30,708 nt of DNA from assembly GCA_002309835.1 (NCBI GenBank), contig DBYL01000022.1, positions 1-30,708 of the forward strand. Direction: 5' to 3'. The position numbers and the translations under genes were made by a program. This DNA comes from Bacteroidales bacterium UBA1187. GTDB taxonomy: Bacteria > Bacteroidota > Bacteroidia > Bacteroidales > Paludibacteraceae. The notes under the pieces were generated by a model. That model was not told the origin of the DNA, searched no databases, and saw only the letters and a program-made list of their open reading frames with translations. Positions 5,734-13,948 of the stretch are shown here, piece after piece (within the stretch, counting starts at the first letter, position 1; every line of letters begins with the position of its first letter).

Positions 5734-6512
5734 TTGACACCCATATACATATTGATGAAGAGGCATATGCGGAGGACCGCGAGCAGGTCATTGCGCGCCA
5801 GCGGGAAGCAGGTGTGGAAGCGATGATCGTACCGGGCGTCAATGCCAAGTCGATAGAAGGAATCCTCGATGTATGTCATAGGCATAAAGGCTATTGTTTT
5901 CCGTGTCTGGGCTTTCATCCGCAGGATGTGTTCCCTGAGGATTGGGAGCAGCAGTGGGCCATCATCGAACAGGCTATCCGTGCCCATCGCGATGAGATAG
6001 TCGCCATCGGTGAGATAGGTCTGGACTACCATTACGACACCACCTTCAAAGAAGGTCAACACGAGGTGTTCAAACGCCAGTTGGCGTTGGCGAAAGAACT
6101 GAACCTGCCGGTGATGATCCACAGTAGGGATGCGACGGAAGACTGCTTGCGCATTCTAAAGGATGAGAGGCCGCTCCGCGGGGTAGTGCACTGTTTTAAC
6201 GGCAGTCGGGAGACGGCGCAGCAGATACTGGACATGGGTATGTATTTAGGTATCGGTGGTGTGCTGACCTTTAAGAACTGCAAGTTAGCGGAGACCTTAG
6301 CGGGTGATGACCGTTTTACGCCGGTACCTTTGGAGCGTATTGTACTGGAGACCGACGGACCGTACTTGGCTCCTACACCGCATCGTGGTGAACGTAACGA
6401 GAGCAGATGGATAGCTCTTGTGGCAGAGAAATTGGCAGAGATATACCACATCCCCACCGAACAGGTCATTGCACAGACCACTCTCAACGCAAAAAAACTC
6501 TTTTTTGCGTAA
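5730..6512 (+). CDS. tatD: TatD family metal-dependent hydrolase
   Basis: The 260-residue protein has the TatD metal motifs: HIHID at the N-terminus (His5, His7), GEIGLDYHYD with the metal-bridging Glu and Asp, MIHSRDA, VVHCFNGS and the C-terminal LETDGPYLAP. Family members are 3'-5' DNA/RNA exonucleases or DNases; the role in this cell is not shown. The start overlaps the queA stop by four bases. Length is normal. A lone GGATGAGAGG word near 6163 encodes KDERP and may be a trace of the repeat family. The last codons form one arm of a hairpin. Confidence 0.93.
   Translation: MIDTHIHIDEEAYAEDREQVIARQREAGVEAMIVPGVNAKSIEGILDVCHRHKGYCFPCLGFHPQDVFPEDWEQQWAIIEQAIRAHRDEIVAIGEIGLDYHYDTTFKEGQHEVFKRQLALAKELNLPVMIHSRDATEDCLRILKDERPLRGVVHCFNGSRETAQQILDMGMYLGIGGVLTFKNCKLAETLAGDDRFTPVPLERIVLETDGPYLAPTPHRGERNESRWIALVAEKLAEIYHIPTEQVIAQTTLNAKKLFFA
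6487..6510 (+). terminator. Possible transcription terminator at the end of tatD
   Basis: ACGCAAAAAA (6487-6496) pairs perfectly with TTTTTTGCGT (6501-6510) around a four-base loop. The hairpin is mostly A-T with a GC foot and no T run follows, so it is not a classical terminator. It sits between tatD and the rsfS promoter, where one would be expected. Confidence 0.4.
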
Positions 6513-6515
6513 AAA

Positions 6516-6548
6516 TTTGCATAAATCAAATAAATTTCGTAACTTTGC
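6516..6548 (+). promoter_or_regulatory. Bacteroidetes-type promoter for rsfS-ftsH
   Basis: TTTG (6516-6519), 20 bases, TAACTTTGC (6540-6548): a full match to the TTTG/TAnnTTTG consensus. The rsfS start at 6571 leaves a leader of about 18 bases. Confidence 0.85.
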
Positions 6549-6570
6549 GCCGCAAAGTTTATTTTCGTGT

Positions 6571-6936
6571 ATGAAAGAAATTAGTACAAAAAAGTTATTA
6601 GAAACAATCATTGAAGGAATCCGTAACCGTAAAGGACAACGTATTGTGACCATCGACCTGCGTAAGATCAAAGAAGCACCGGTGGAGATGATGCTTATCT
6701 GCGAAGGACAGAGTAACACGCAGGTATCGGCTATCGCCGATGAGATAGACGATTTCGTGCGTACGCAGACGCATGTGCACCCGCTGAGTGTATCGGGTCA
6801 GGAGAACGCCGAGTGGATAGCGATGGACTACGGCACGATCTTTGTTCATGTGATGCAACGCGAGCCCCGTGCTTTCTATGACATCGAGCATCTCTGGGCA
6901 GATGGCAAGGTGACAGAGTTGCCGGAAATCCTTTAG
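6571..6936 (+). CDS. rsfS: Ribosome silencing factor RsfS
   Basis: The 121-residue protein MKEISTKKLLETIIEGIRN... has the RsfS/Iojap features: IVTIDLRKI, FVRTQ, and the C-terminal WIAMDYGTIFVHVMQREPRAFYDIEHLW. RsfS binds ribosomal protein L14 and blocks subunit joining when nutrients are scarce. ATG 6571 is chosen because upstream in-frame codons overlap the promoter. The stop codon TAG lies in the first unit of the TTTAGTG repeat that links this gene to ftsH; rsfS next to ftsH is, from memory, a common order in Bacteroidales. Confidence 0.92.
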   Translation: MKEISTKKLLETIIEGIRNRKGQRIVTIDLRKIKEAPVEMMLICEGQSNTQVSAIADEIDDFVRTQTHVHPLSVSGQENAEWIAMDYGTIFVHVMQREPRAFYDIEHLWADGKVTELPEIL

Positions 6937-6966
6937 TGTTTAGTGTTTAGTGTTTAGTGTTTAGAG
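6932..6966 (+). repeat. TTTAGTG heptamer repeat between rsfS and ftsH
   Basis: Four perfect TTTAGTG units and a TTTAGAG unit fill the whole gap. The first supplies the rsfS stop TAG. The repeat also creates in-frame GTG codons upstream of the ftsH ATG. Confidence 0.95.
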
Positions 6967-6968
6967 AA

Positions 6969-9002
6969 ATGGCAGAGAAGAAAAATAAAGCTCCGCAGCC
7001 GAATCAGCAACCGAGTGGTCCGCGCAGATGGATCAGCATGATTTTTTACATGCTGGCGTTTCTGCTGTTGGGCTATTGGTTCTACGGTGATCGTGGAGAC
7101 AAAGGTGCGAGCAAGGACCTGAGTTATACGAAACTGACGGCATATATCGAGGCAGATGCAATCGATAAGTTGCAGGTATATGATGACCTCCATCTGAAAG
7201 CCAACGTCAAGCCGCAGAAATATGCATTGGTGTTCGGTGCGCAAGCGGATGGCGAGCGTGCGAAAGGACAGTTGGAGGCACAAGTGCCTTCGGTGGAAGA
7301 GTTCTCGAAGTATATCGATAATGTCAACGCTACCCGTAAGGCCGACGGACTGACGGTCATCGACGTGAAATACGAGAAGTCGCACGACTACTGGTATCTC
7401 ATTCTCGTGAATATATTACCTTTGGCGGCGATCATCTTCTTCCTTATATGGATGAGTAGAGGCGTGGGTGGCGCAGCCGGAGGTGGTGGTATCTTCGGCG
7501 TCGGCAAGGCACGTGCACAACTGTTCGACAAGGATAAGAAAGACAAGGTGACGTTCCAAGACGTAGCAGGTCTGTATGGCGCGAAGCAAGAGGTGCAAGA
7601 GATCGTAGAGTTCCTCAAGAACCCGAAGAAATACACGGAGATAGGTGCGAAAATACCGAAAGGTGCGTTACTCGTAGGCCCTCCGGGAACAGGTAAGACC
7701 TTGCTTGCCAAAGCTGTAGCCGGTGAAGCCGATGTGCCGTTCTTCTCGATGAGCGGTTCGGACTTCGTGGAGATGTTCGTGGGTGTCGGTGCGAGTCGTG
7801 TACGTGACCTGTTCCGTCAGGCGAAAGAGAAAGCCCCGGCGATTATCTTCATCGATGAGATAGACGCCATCGGTAGGGCGCGTGGTAAGAGCGTGATGAC
7901 CGGTGGTAATGACGAACGCGAGAGCACGCTGAACCAGTTGCTGACCGAGATGGATGGCTTCGGCACCAACAGCGGTGTGATCATCCTGGCGGCTACTAAC
8001 CGTGCGGATGTACTCGACGCCGCCTTGCTGCGTGCCGGTCGCTTCGACAGACAGATACATGTGGAGTTGCCGGACCTGCAAGAGCGTAAGGAGATCTTCC
8101 AAGTGCATCTGCGTCCGATCAAGTTGGACGATAGTGTAGATGTCGATTTCCTGAGCAAACAGACCCCGGGTTTCTCGGGTGCGGATATCGCTAATGTATG
8201 TAATGAGGCAGCGCTGATTGCGGCGCGTGGCGGACGAAAGAAAGTGGGCAAACAGGACTTCATGGATGCCGTGGATCGTATTGTTGGCGGTCTGGAGCGT
8301 AAGAACAAGATCATGACGGACGAGGAGAAAAAATCCATCGCTTTCCATGAGGCAGGTCACGCGACGATCAGTTGGATGCTCCGTTGGGCAAACCCGCTGG
8401 TGAAGGTGACGATTGTGCCGCGTGGCATGGCCTTAGGTGCCGCTTGGTACTTGCCGGAGGAGCGTCAACTAACGAACGAGGAGCATATCCTCGATGAGCT
8501 CTGTTCGCTCTTAGGCGGCCGCGCTGCGGAGCAGTTATTCCTGGAGCAGACCTCGACAGGAGCGCTCAATGACCTCGAGCGTGCAACCAAACAGGCGTAC
8601 GCAATGGTGGCATACTATGGCATGAGTGATAAGCTCAAGGACGTGAGCTTCTATGACTCCACCGGTCGCTATGACTACGGCTTTGTCAAACCCTACTCGG
8701 AGGAGACGGCTACGCTCATCGACCAAGAGACGCAGCGTATCATCGCTAATCAGATGGCGCGTGCCAAACAGATCCTGACGGAGCACGCCGAAGGACATCA
8801 TCAGATAGCCCAACTGCTTATCGACCGCGAGGTCATCACGGCGGAGGATGTGGAGGCTATCCTCGGTCCGCGTCCGTGGAAGAGTAGAGGCGACGAATTG
8901 CTGGAGGCGAATGCGGCAATCGCTGAGGCTGAGAAGCCGAAGAAGAAACGCGCGCCGCGTAAGAAAAAAGAAGAAAACGTAAAATCAGATAACAATGAAT
9001 AA
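6969..9002 (+). CDS. ftsH: ATP-dependent zinc metalloprotease FtsH
   Basis: The 677-residue protein has an N-terminal membrane segment (about 20-38), a periplasmic domain, and a second membrane segment (about 140-160, ILVNILPLAAIIFFLIW). The AAA domain follows with Walker A GPPGTGKT (from about 237), Walker B IIFIDEIDAIG and the second region of homology ATNRADVLDAALLRAGRFDR. The zinc protease domain has HEAGH (His460-His464). A Lys/Arg-rich tail ends it. FtsH degrades membrane and regulatory proteins at the inner membrane. ATG 6969 is preferred over the GTG at 6957, which lies in the heptamer repeat. The stop overlaps the next gene by eight bases. Confidence 0.97.
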   Translation: MAEKKNKAPQPNQQPSGPRRWISMIFYMLAFLLLGYWFYGDRGDKGASKDLSYTKLTAYIEADAIDKLQVYDDLHLKANVKPQKYALVFGAQADGERAKGQLEAQVPSVEEFSKYIDNVNATRKADGLTVIDVKYEKSHDYWYLILVNILPLAAIIFFLIWMSRGVGGAAGGGGIFGVGKARAQLFDKDKKDKVTFQDVAGLYGAKQEVQEIVEFLKNPKKYTEIGAKIPKGALLVGPPGTGKTLLAKAVAGEADVPFFSMSGSDFVEMFVGVGASRVRDLFRQAKEKAPAIIFIDEIDAIGRARGKSVMTGGNDERESTLNQLLTEMDGFGTNSGVIILAATNRADVLDAALLRAGRFDRQIHVELPDLQERKEIFQVHLRPIKLDDSVDVDFLSKQTPGFSGADIANVCNEAALIAARGGRKKVGKQDFMDAVDRIVGGLERKNKIMTDEEKKSIAFHEAGHATISWMLRWANPLVKVTIVPRGMALGAAWYLPEERQLTNEEHILDELCSLLGGRAAEQLFLEQTSTGALNDLERATKQAYAMVAYYGMSDKLKDVSFYDSTGRYDYGFVKPYSEETATLIDQETQRIIANQMARAKQILTEHAEGHHQIAQLLIDREVITAEDVEAILGPRPWKSRGDELLEANAAIAEAEKPKKKRAPRKKKEENVKSDNNE

Positions 9003-11826
9003 CAAAGTTAATCGTGCTATGGCTAAGAAACGAATCCTGCTTAACATCGCGCTGCTGTGTGCAGCAGTGATGGTGTCGGCGCAACAGGCGCCTGAGAAAC
9101 TGGGCATTGACCCGGAAGTTCGCTATGGTAAGTTAGATAACGGATTGACGTATTATATCCGTCATAACGAGCAACCCAAGCAACGCTGTGAGTTCCATAT
9201 CGCCCAAGCGGTAGGTGCTATCCTCGAAGAGGATCATCAGAACGGTCTGGCGCACTTCTTGGAGCATATGGCTTTCAACGGTACACAGCATTTCCCGGGT
9301 AAGGGTATCATCGATTATTTCGAATCGATAGGTGTTAATTTCGGTGGAAACATCAATGCGTATACTTCTATCGACGAGACGGTTTACCGTCTGTCGGACG
9401 TGCCGACTTATCGCGAGGGTATCGTTGACTCCGCCCTGCTCGTTATGCATGACTGGAGTTGCGGTCTGCTGCTCCTTCCGGAGGAGATTGATGCCGAGCG
9501 CGGCGTCATCCTGGAGGAGTGGCGTACAGGTCGCACGGCACAACGGAGAATGTGGAAAGAGCTCAACGCGAAGATGTATCCCGGCACGCAGTATGCGAAG
9601 CGTGACGTAATCGGTGACACAGCGGTCATCAATAACTTCGAGTACCAGGCTCTGCGTGACTACTATAAGAAATGGTATGGTCCGGACAACCAGGCGATCA
9701 TCGTAGTAGGTGATATCGATGTAGATGCTATCGAGGCGAAGATCAAAGAGCTATGGAAAGATGTGCCGCGTCGTGTGAACTACGGCGAGCGTCCTATCTA
9801 TACGGTGAATCATAACGACAAGCCGCTGGTAGCTATCGTGACCGATAAAGAGGCACAGCGCACGATGCTCCATCTCGAGTATAAATTCGACCAGCTGCCT
9901 GAACCGATGCAAGGAACGGCTCAGGAGTATATGCTCAATGTGATCCGTGACTTAGCTTGCTCGATGCTTAACAATCGTATCTCGGAGTTGGCGCTTGACC
10001 CGAACGCTTCTTTTGCCGGAGGTCAATGCCATTACGGCGAGACCGCGAAGAAGATGGATGCCTTTGAGGTGTATATGGTGCCTAAAGAGGGGCGCGAGAC
10101 CGATGCATACAAAGACATGATCTTCCAACTGGAGAAGATGCATCGCTATGGTTTCACAAGTGCTGAGTTAGAGCGCGTGAAGAGCGAGAAACTGAATGAC
10201 ACCGAGAAATATTTCAATGAGCGTAACACCCGCAAGAACATCACGTTAGCGCGTGAGTGTATCCGTCATTTCGAGGACGGCGAGGTAATGCCGGGTGCGG
10301 AATGGGAGCATGATTTCATCCAGGCTACGCTGCCGCTCGTGAACCTCGATGCAGTGAATAAGATTGCGCAGGCACTTGTTCATCCGAACCCCACCGTAGC
10401 TATCCAGGCTCCGGAGAAAGAGGGCGTGAATATCCCGAGTGAGGAGACGATTCTTGCCGTGCTGGCAGGTCAGGCAGATCTCGCTATCGAAGCTCCGGCT
10501 GAGGAGGTGATCGATAACGTGCTGGTGAAGAAAGCGCCGCGTAAGGGTAAGATCAAATCGATGGCGAAGAACGAAGGCTTCGGTTTCACCGAGTGGACGC
10601 TCAGTAACGGCATTAAGGTAGTCATCAAGCCGACGGAATTCAAGGCAGACGAGATATTGATGCAGGCTTTCTCGAAAGGTGGTCTGACTCAGGTGCCGAC
10701 GGAAGATCTGGCTTCGGCACAACTGGCGACCTCTATCATCCAGATGTCCGGTATCGGTCGTTTCAATGCGACGCAGTTGGAGAAAGCGCTGGCGGGTAAG
10801 ACTGTTTCTGTACGTCCGGAGATCTCGGAGAGCGTGGAGCGTATCCATGGTTCGTCGAGCATCAAGGACCTCGAGACCATGCTGCAGTTGACCTATCTGC
10901 ATTTCACGGCTCCGCGTCGTGACGAAGAGGCCTATAAGACCCTGATGTCGTTGCTCCACACGCAGTTGGCTAACCGCGATAAGAACCCCAAGACGACGTT
11001 CTCGGATTCGATCCAGATGATGAGTTCTAACCACTCGGAGCGCACTGTGCTGATGAAGTTAGAGACCTTGGATCAAGTGTCGCTGGATAAGGCACTGGCG
11101 GTATACAATGCACGTTTTGCTAACCCGGCGGACTTCACCTTCGTCTTCGTGGGTAATATCAACCCGGAGGATCCGAAAGTGCGTGAGCTCGTTTGCCAGT
11201 GGTTGGGTAGCCTCAAGACCAAGAAGAGTCGTGAGGAAGTGATCGACCATCACGAGACCGTGGCGCTCGGTAAGCAGAAGAACTACTTCACGCGTTCGAT
11301 GGAGACCACGACGGCTTCGAACCGTATCCAGTATACGTCTTACGACATGCCGTACACGCTGGCTAACGACCTGAATATGTCTATCATCGGTCGTATCCTG
11401 AGCACGCGTTATCTGGAGTCTATCCGTGAGCGCGAGGGCGGTTCGTACGGCGTTGGCACCTACGGCTATATGGTTTCTCTGCCGTCTCCGCGTGCAGGGC
11501 TCATCATGCAATTCGACACCGATCCGAAGAAACAGGCACGTCTGATGGAGATCATCCATGAAGAGGTGAACACCATCGTCGAGAACGGACCGTTGGCAAC
11601 CGACCTGCAGAAAGAGAAAGAGTCGATGCTCAAGGATTACCAGGAGGATCTGGAGAAGAACACATGGTGGCGTCAGGCGATCTTCTCGTATTACATGTAC
11701 GGCACCAATAAGGTGCGCGATTACAAGCCGGCAGTAGAAGCTATCACAGCTGAGACAGTTCAGCAGACACTCAAGCAACTTGTCGATGCAGGTAATGTAT
11801 TCGAGGTAGTGATGTTCCCGGAATAA
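8995..11826 (+). CDS. Secreted M16 family zinc protease (insulinase/pitrilysin-like, two halves)
   Basis: The 943-residue protein has a signal peptide, the inverted zinc motif HFLEH (His87, Glu90, His91) and the third ligand Glu168 in the ERGVILEEW context, then the second, inactive M16 half (EWTLSNGIKVVIKPTEFK from about residue 530). It resembles the PqqL-like periplasmic peptidases of Bacteroidetes; the substrate is unknown. The start at 8995 overlaps ftsH; ATG 9019 (MAKKRILLNIALL) gives a cleaner signal peptide and may be the real start. The stop shares one base with the lpxB start. Confidence 0.93.
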   Translation: MNNKVNRAMAKKRILLNIALLCAAVMVSAQQAPEKLGIDPEVRYGKLDNGLTYYIRHNEQPKQRCEFHIAQAVGAILEEDHQNGLAHFLEHMAFNGTQHFPGKGIIDYFESIGVNFGGNINAYTSIDETVYRLSDVPTYREGIVDSALLVMHDWSCGLLLLPEEIDAERGVILEEWRTGRTAQRRMWKELNAKMYPGTQYAKRDVIGDTAVINNFEYQALRDYYKKWYGPDNQAIIVVGDIDVDAIEAKIKELWKDVPRRVNYGERPIYTVNHNDKPLVAIVTDKEAQRTMLHLEYKFDQLPEPMQGTAQEYMLNVIRDLACSMLNNRISELALDPNASFAGGQCHYGETAKKMDAFEVYMVPKEGRETDAYKDMIFQLEKMHRYGFTSAELERVKSEKLNDTEKYFNERNTRKNITLARECIRHFEDGEVMPGAEWEHDFIQATLPLVNLDAVNKIAQALVHPNPTVAIQAPEKEGVNIPSEETILAVLAGQADLAIEAPAEEVIDNVLVKKAPRKGKIKSMAKNEGFGFTEWTLSNGIKVVIKPTEFKADEILMQAFSKGGLTQVPTEDLASAQLATSIIQMSGIGRFNATQLEKALAGKTVSVRPEISESVERIHGSSSIKDLETMLQLTYLHFTAPRRDEEAYKTLMSLLHTQLANRDKNPKTTFSDSIQMMSSNHSERTVLMKLETLDQVSLDKALAVYNARFANPADFTFVFVGNINPEDPKVRELVCQWLGSLKTKKSREEVIDHHETVALGKQKNYFTRSMETTTASNRIQYTSYDMPYTLANDLNMSIIGRILSTRYLESIREREGGSYGVGTYGYMVSLPSPRAGLIMQFDTDPKKQARLMEIIHEEVNTIVENGPLATDLQKEKESMLKDYQEDLEKNTWWRQAIFSYYMYGTNKVRDYKPAVEAITAETVQQTLKQLVDAGNVFEVVMFPE

Positions 11827-12953
11827 TGAATTATTTTCTGATAGCAGGCGAAGCGTCAGGGGATATACACGCGGCCGCGCTGATGGCGCAGATTAAAGAG
11901 CGTGACCCTCAGGCGCAGTTTAGTGGACTCGGTGGCAGCATGATGGCTGCTGCCGAGTGCCGCCTCTATCAGGACTATACCCATATGGCCTTCATGGGCT
12001 TTGCGGCTGTGCTGCGTAATCTCAAGCAGGTACGACGTAACTTCCGCATTGCCCGTGAAGCCCTGCTGGCGGAGCAACCGGATGTACTGATTCTGGTTGA
12101 CTATCCGTCGTTTAATCTGCGCATGGCGGCTTTCTGCCGAAAGCATTTGCCCAATACCCGCATCGTCTACTATATCCCGCCGAAAGTATGGGCATGGAAG
12201 AAACGGCGTATCCATCGCATTGCTCGTCTGTGCGATGAGGTGCTCGGGATCTTCCCGTTCGAACCTGCTTTCTACGCCCAGTACGGTTACCGTTGTACGT
12301 ACGTGGGTAACCCCACTGCTGAGGAGATTCTGTCAGCGCAGCGGTCTGTCAGTGAAACGGTCTGTCAACGAAGCGGTCTGTCAGCGGAGCGGTCTGTTCT
12401 CGCCATTCTGCCGGGATCGCGAGAGAACGAGATTCGTCATTGCCTGCCGCGGATGTTAGAGGCAGCGCGTCGGTTCCCGGACTACAAGCGCATCATCTGT
12501 GCCGCGCCGGGGATAGAGGATGGATTCTATCGTCCGTACATGAGGGAGGACGAGCAGTTGATGCGCGATACCTACGGAATGGTAAGTGAGGCAAAAGCGG
12601 CTGTCGTCAATTCCGGCACGGCGACGCTCGAGACGGCTTTGCTCGGTTGTCCGCAAGTAGCGGTGTATCATCTCGCTTGCTCACGACTGATAGGTCTGAT
12701 CCGTTGGGCCCAGCCGCTGTTTTTCTCTATCCGTCATTTCACACTCGTGAACATCATCGAAGGCAAGGAGGTCATCCGTGAACTCATCGCGAATGAGTTT
12801 ACAACCGAAGCTGTAGCGGCTGAGTTAAGGCGCTTGCTGAGCGATGAAGCCTATACAAAAGAGATGCTCGCGTCGTACGAACATCTCCATTCTCTCTTGG
12901 GTTCTCAACCCGCTGCGGCTACTGCGGCCGCTATCATCACAGCGACACGATAA
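11826..12953 (+). CDS. lpxB: Lipid-A-disaccharide synthase
   Basis: The 375-residue protein shows LpxB hallmarks: IAGEASGDIHAAALM at the N-terminus, FSGLGGSMM, MAFMGFAAVLRN, LVDYPSFNLRMA, YYIPPKVWAWKKRR, ILPGSRENEI and VVNSGTATLETAL. It joins UDP-diacylglucosamine and lipid X to make the lipid A disaccharide at the inner membrane. The stretch at residues 169-191, just before ILPGSR, is encoded by a 16-base tandem repeat and probably is an insertion in the linker between the two GT-B halves. The start touches the M16 stop. The 3' end overlaps the convergent small membrane gene by 17 bases. Confidence 0.94.
   Translation: MNYFLIAGEASGDIHAAALMAQIKERDPQAQFSGLGGSMMAAAECRLYQDYTHMAFMGFAAVLRNLKQVRRNFRIAREALLAEQPDVLILVDYPSFNLRMAAFCRKHLPNTRIVYYIPPKVWAWKKRRIHRIARLCDEVLGIFPFEPAFYAQYGYRCTYVGNPTAEEILSAQRSVSETVCQRSGLSAERSVLAILPGSRENEIRHCLPRMLEAARRFPDYKRIICAAPGIEDGFYRPYMREDEQLMRDTYGMVSEAKAAVVNSGTATLETALLGCPQVAVYHLACSRLIGLIRWAQPLFFSIRHFTLVNIIEGKEVIRELIANEFTTEAVAAELRRLLSDEAYTKEMLASYEHLHSLLGSQPAAATAAAIITATR
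12330..12398 (+). repeat. 16-base tandem repeat, four units, inside lpxB
   Basis: Four units of exactly 16 bases (type CTGTCAGCGCAGCGGT; variable middle GCGCAG, GTGAAA, ACGAAG, GCGGAG) and a partial fifth. Since 16 is not a multiple of three, each unit is read in another frame; after three units (48 bases) the peptide returns, giving LSAQRSV, SETVCQRSG, LSAERSV. Confidence 0.9.
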
Positions 12954-13215
12954 GGGATGCCAGGATATACGGCATCGCTCCGCATAAGACACCTTTGGCC
13001 AGGCGCCATGTGTCCGTCGTATAGAAGACGAAGAGCAGCGCCAGATCCGGGAAGACGCTGACCAGCAGCAGTTTACTCAGTACACCGCCGGCCTGGAACT
13101 GCAGCGTCTGCAGCGGATACCAGAGGTTCATCACCGAGATATACGTCAATCCGAAAGCCGCCGGCAGAATAAGGCCGACGAGGATGCCTATCCAATATCT
13201 ATCAAAGCGATCCAT
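12937..13215 (-). CDS. Small membrane protein of unknown function
   Basis: The 92-residue product MDRFDRYWIGILVGLILP... has about three hydrophobic segments (residues 8-28, about 45-64 and 72-90) separated by short loops, with VFPDLALLFVFYTTDTWRLAKG in the middle. I recall similar small proteins beside surE in Bacteroidales, but no function is known. Its start overlaps the surE end by 14 bases and its stop lies inside the 3' end of the convergent lpxB gene. It is the last gene of the minus-strand run. Confidence 0.75.
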   Translation of the reverse strand: MDRFDRYWIGILVGLILPAAFGLTYISVMNLWYPLQTLQFQAGGVLSKLLLVSVFPDLALLFVFYTTDTWRLAKGVLCGAMPYILASLIVSL

Positions 13216-13948
13216 AGTCCGTCAGGTCTGTCGTGATTGGCGTGATGGCCAGCAGTTGATGGTCCATCGCCCAAATGTCGGTGTCGGCTGCATCGGGTTC
13301 ATCATTGATGAAATCGCCCGCCAGTTTCCATGCACTAAGCACTCCTTCGCGCAGCGGTTCATCGACCGCCTCCACTAACTCGTTCGCCCAATGTCCGCGG
13401 CACTGACGCGTCCAGCGAATACCTTCTATCTCACCCACGGGGGCATTGATGTTATAACATGTGCCCGGTGCGATACCGTCTTCTAACAAATGCTGCGTCA
13501 CATCGGCGATGAAAGGTTGCATCCAATGCAGGTCGGCGTCCAGCAGATGGCTGTTGATTGACCATCCGATAGCGGGGATCCCTTTCTCTGCCGCCACGAG
13601 ACACGCGCCCATCGTACCCGAATAGATGACGTTGATCGCCGCATTACTGCCATGATTGATGCCCGAGACGAGCAGGTCTATCGACTGGTCCTTGAGTACC
13701 ACCTCTTTGGCTAACTTCACGCAGTCGGCCGGTGTGCCATTCGTCACGTACACCTCTGCGCCGTTGAGATCATGCTCCTCGATGCGCTTGAGATAGATCG
13801 GTGTCGTGACACTGATGCATGCCCCATAGCCGCTGCGCGGACCATCGGGAGCAACGACCGTCACATGACCGAGTTTGGTCATCTCTTTGGCTAACAAACG
13901 GATTCCTGCCGTTCCCCAGCCGTCATCGTTGACTACTACTATATTCAT
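13202..13948 (-). CDS. surE: 5'/3'-nucleotidase SurE
   Basis: The 248-residue protein begins MNIVVVNDDGW (metal-binding Asp8 and Asp9) and continues with APDGPRSGYGACIS, YVTNGTPADCVKLA, LVSGINHGSNAA and IYSGTMGACLVAAEKGIPAIG, the SurE core. SurE removes phosphate from nucleoside monophosphates in a metal-dependent way and is linked to stationary-phase survival. It overlaps glmM by four bases (ATGA) and the small membrane gene by 14 bases. Length is normal. Confidence 0.95.
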   Translation of the reverse strand: MNIVVVNDDGWGTAGIRLLAKEMTKLGHVTVVAPDGPRSGYGACISVTTPIYLKRIEEHDLNGAEVYVTNGTPADCVKLAKEVVLKDQSIDLLVSGINHGSNAAINVIYSGTMGACLVAAEKGIPAIGWSINSHLLDADLHWMQPFIADVTQHLLEDGIAPGTCYNINAPVGEIEGIRWTRQCRGHWANELVEAVDEPLREGVLSAWKLAGDFINDEPDAADTDIWAMDHQLLAITPITTDLTDYGSL

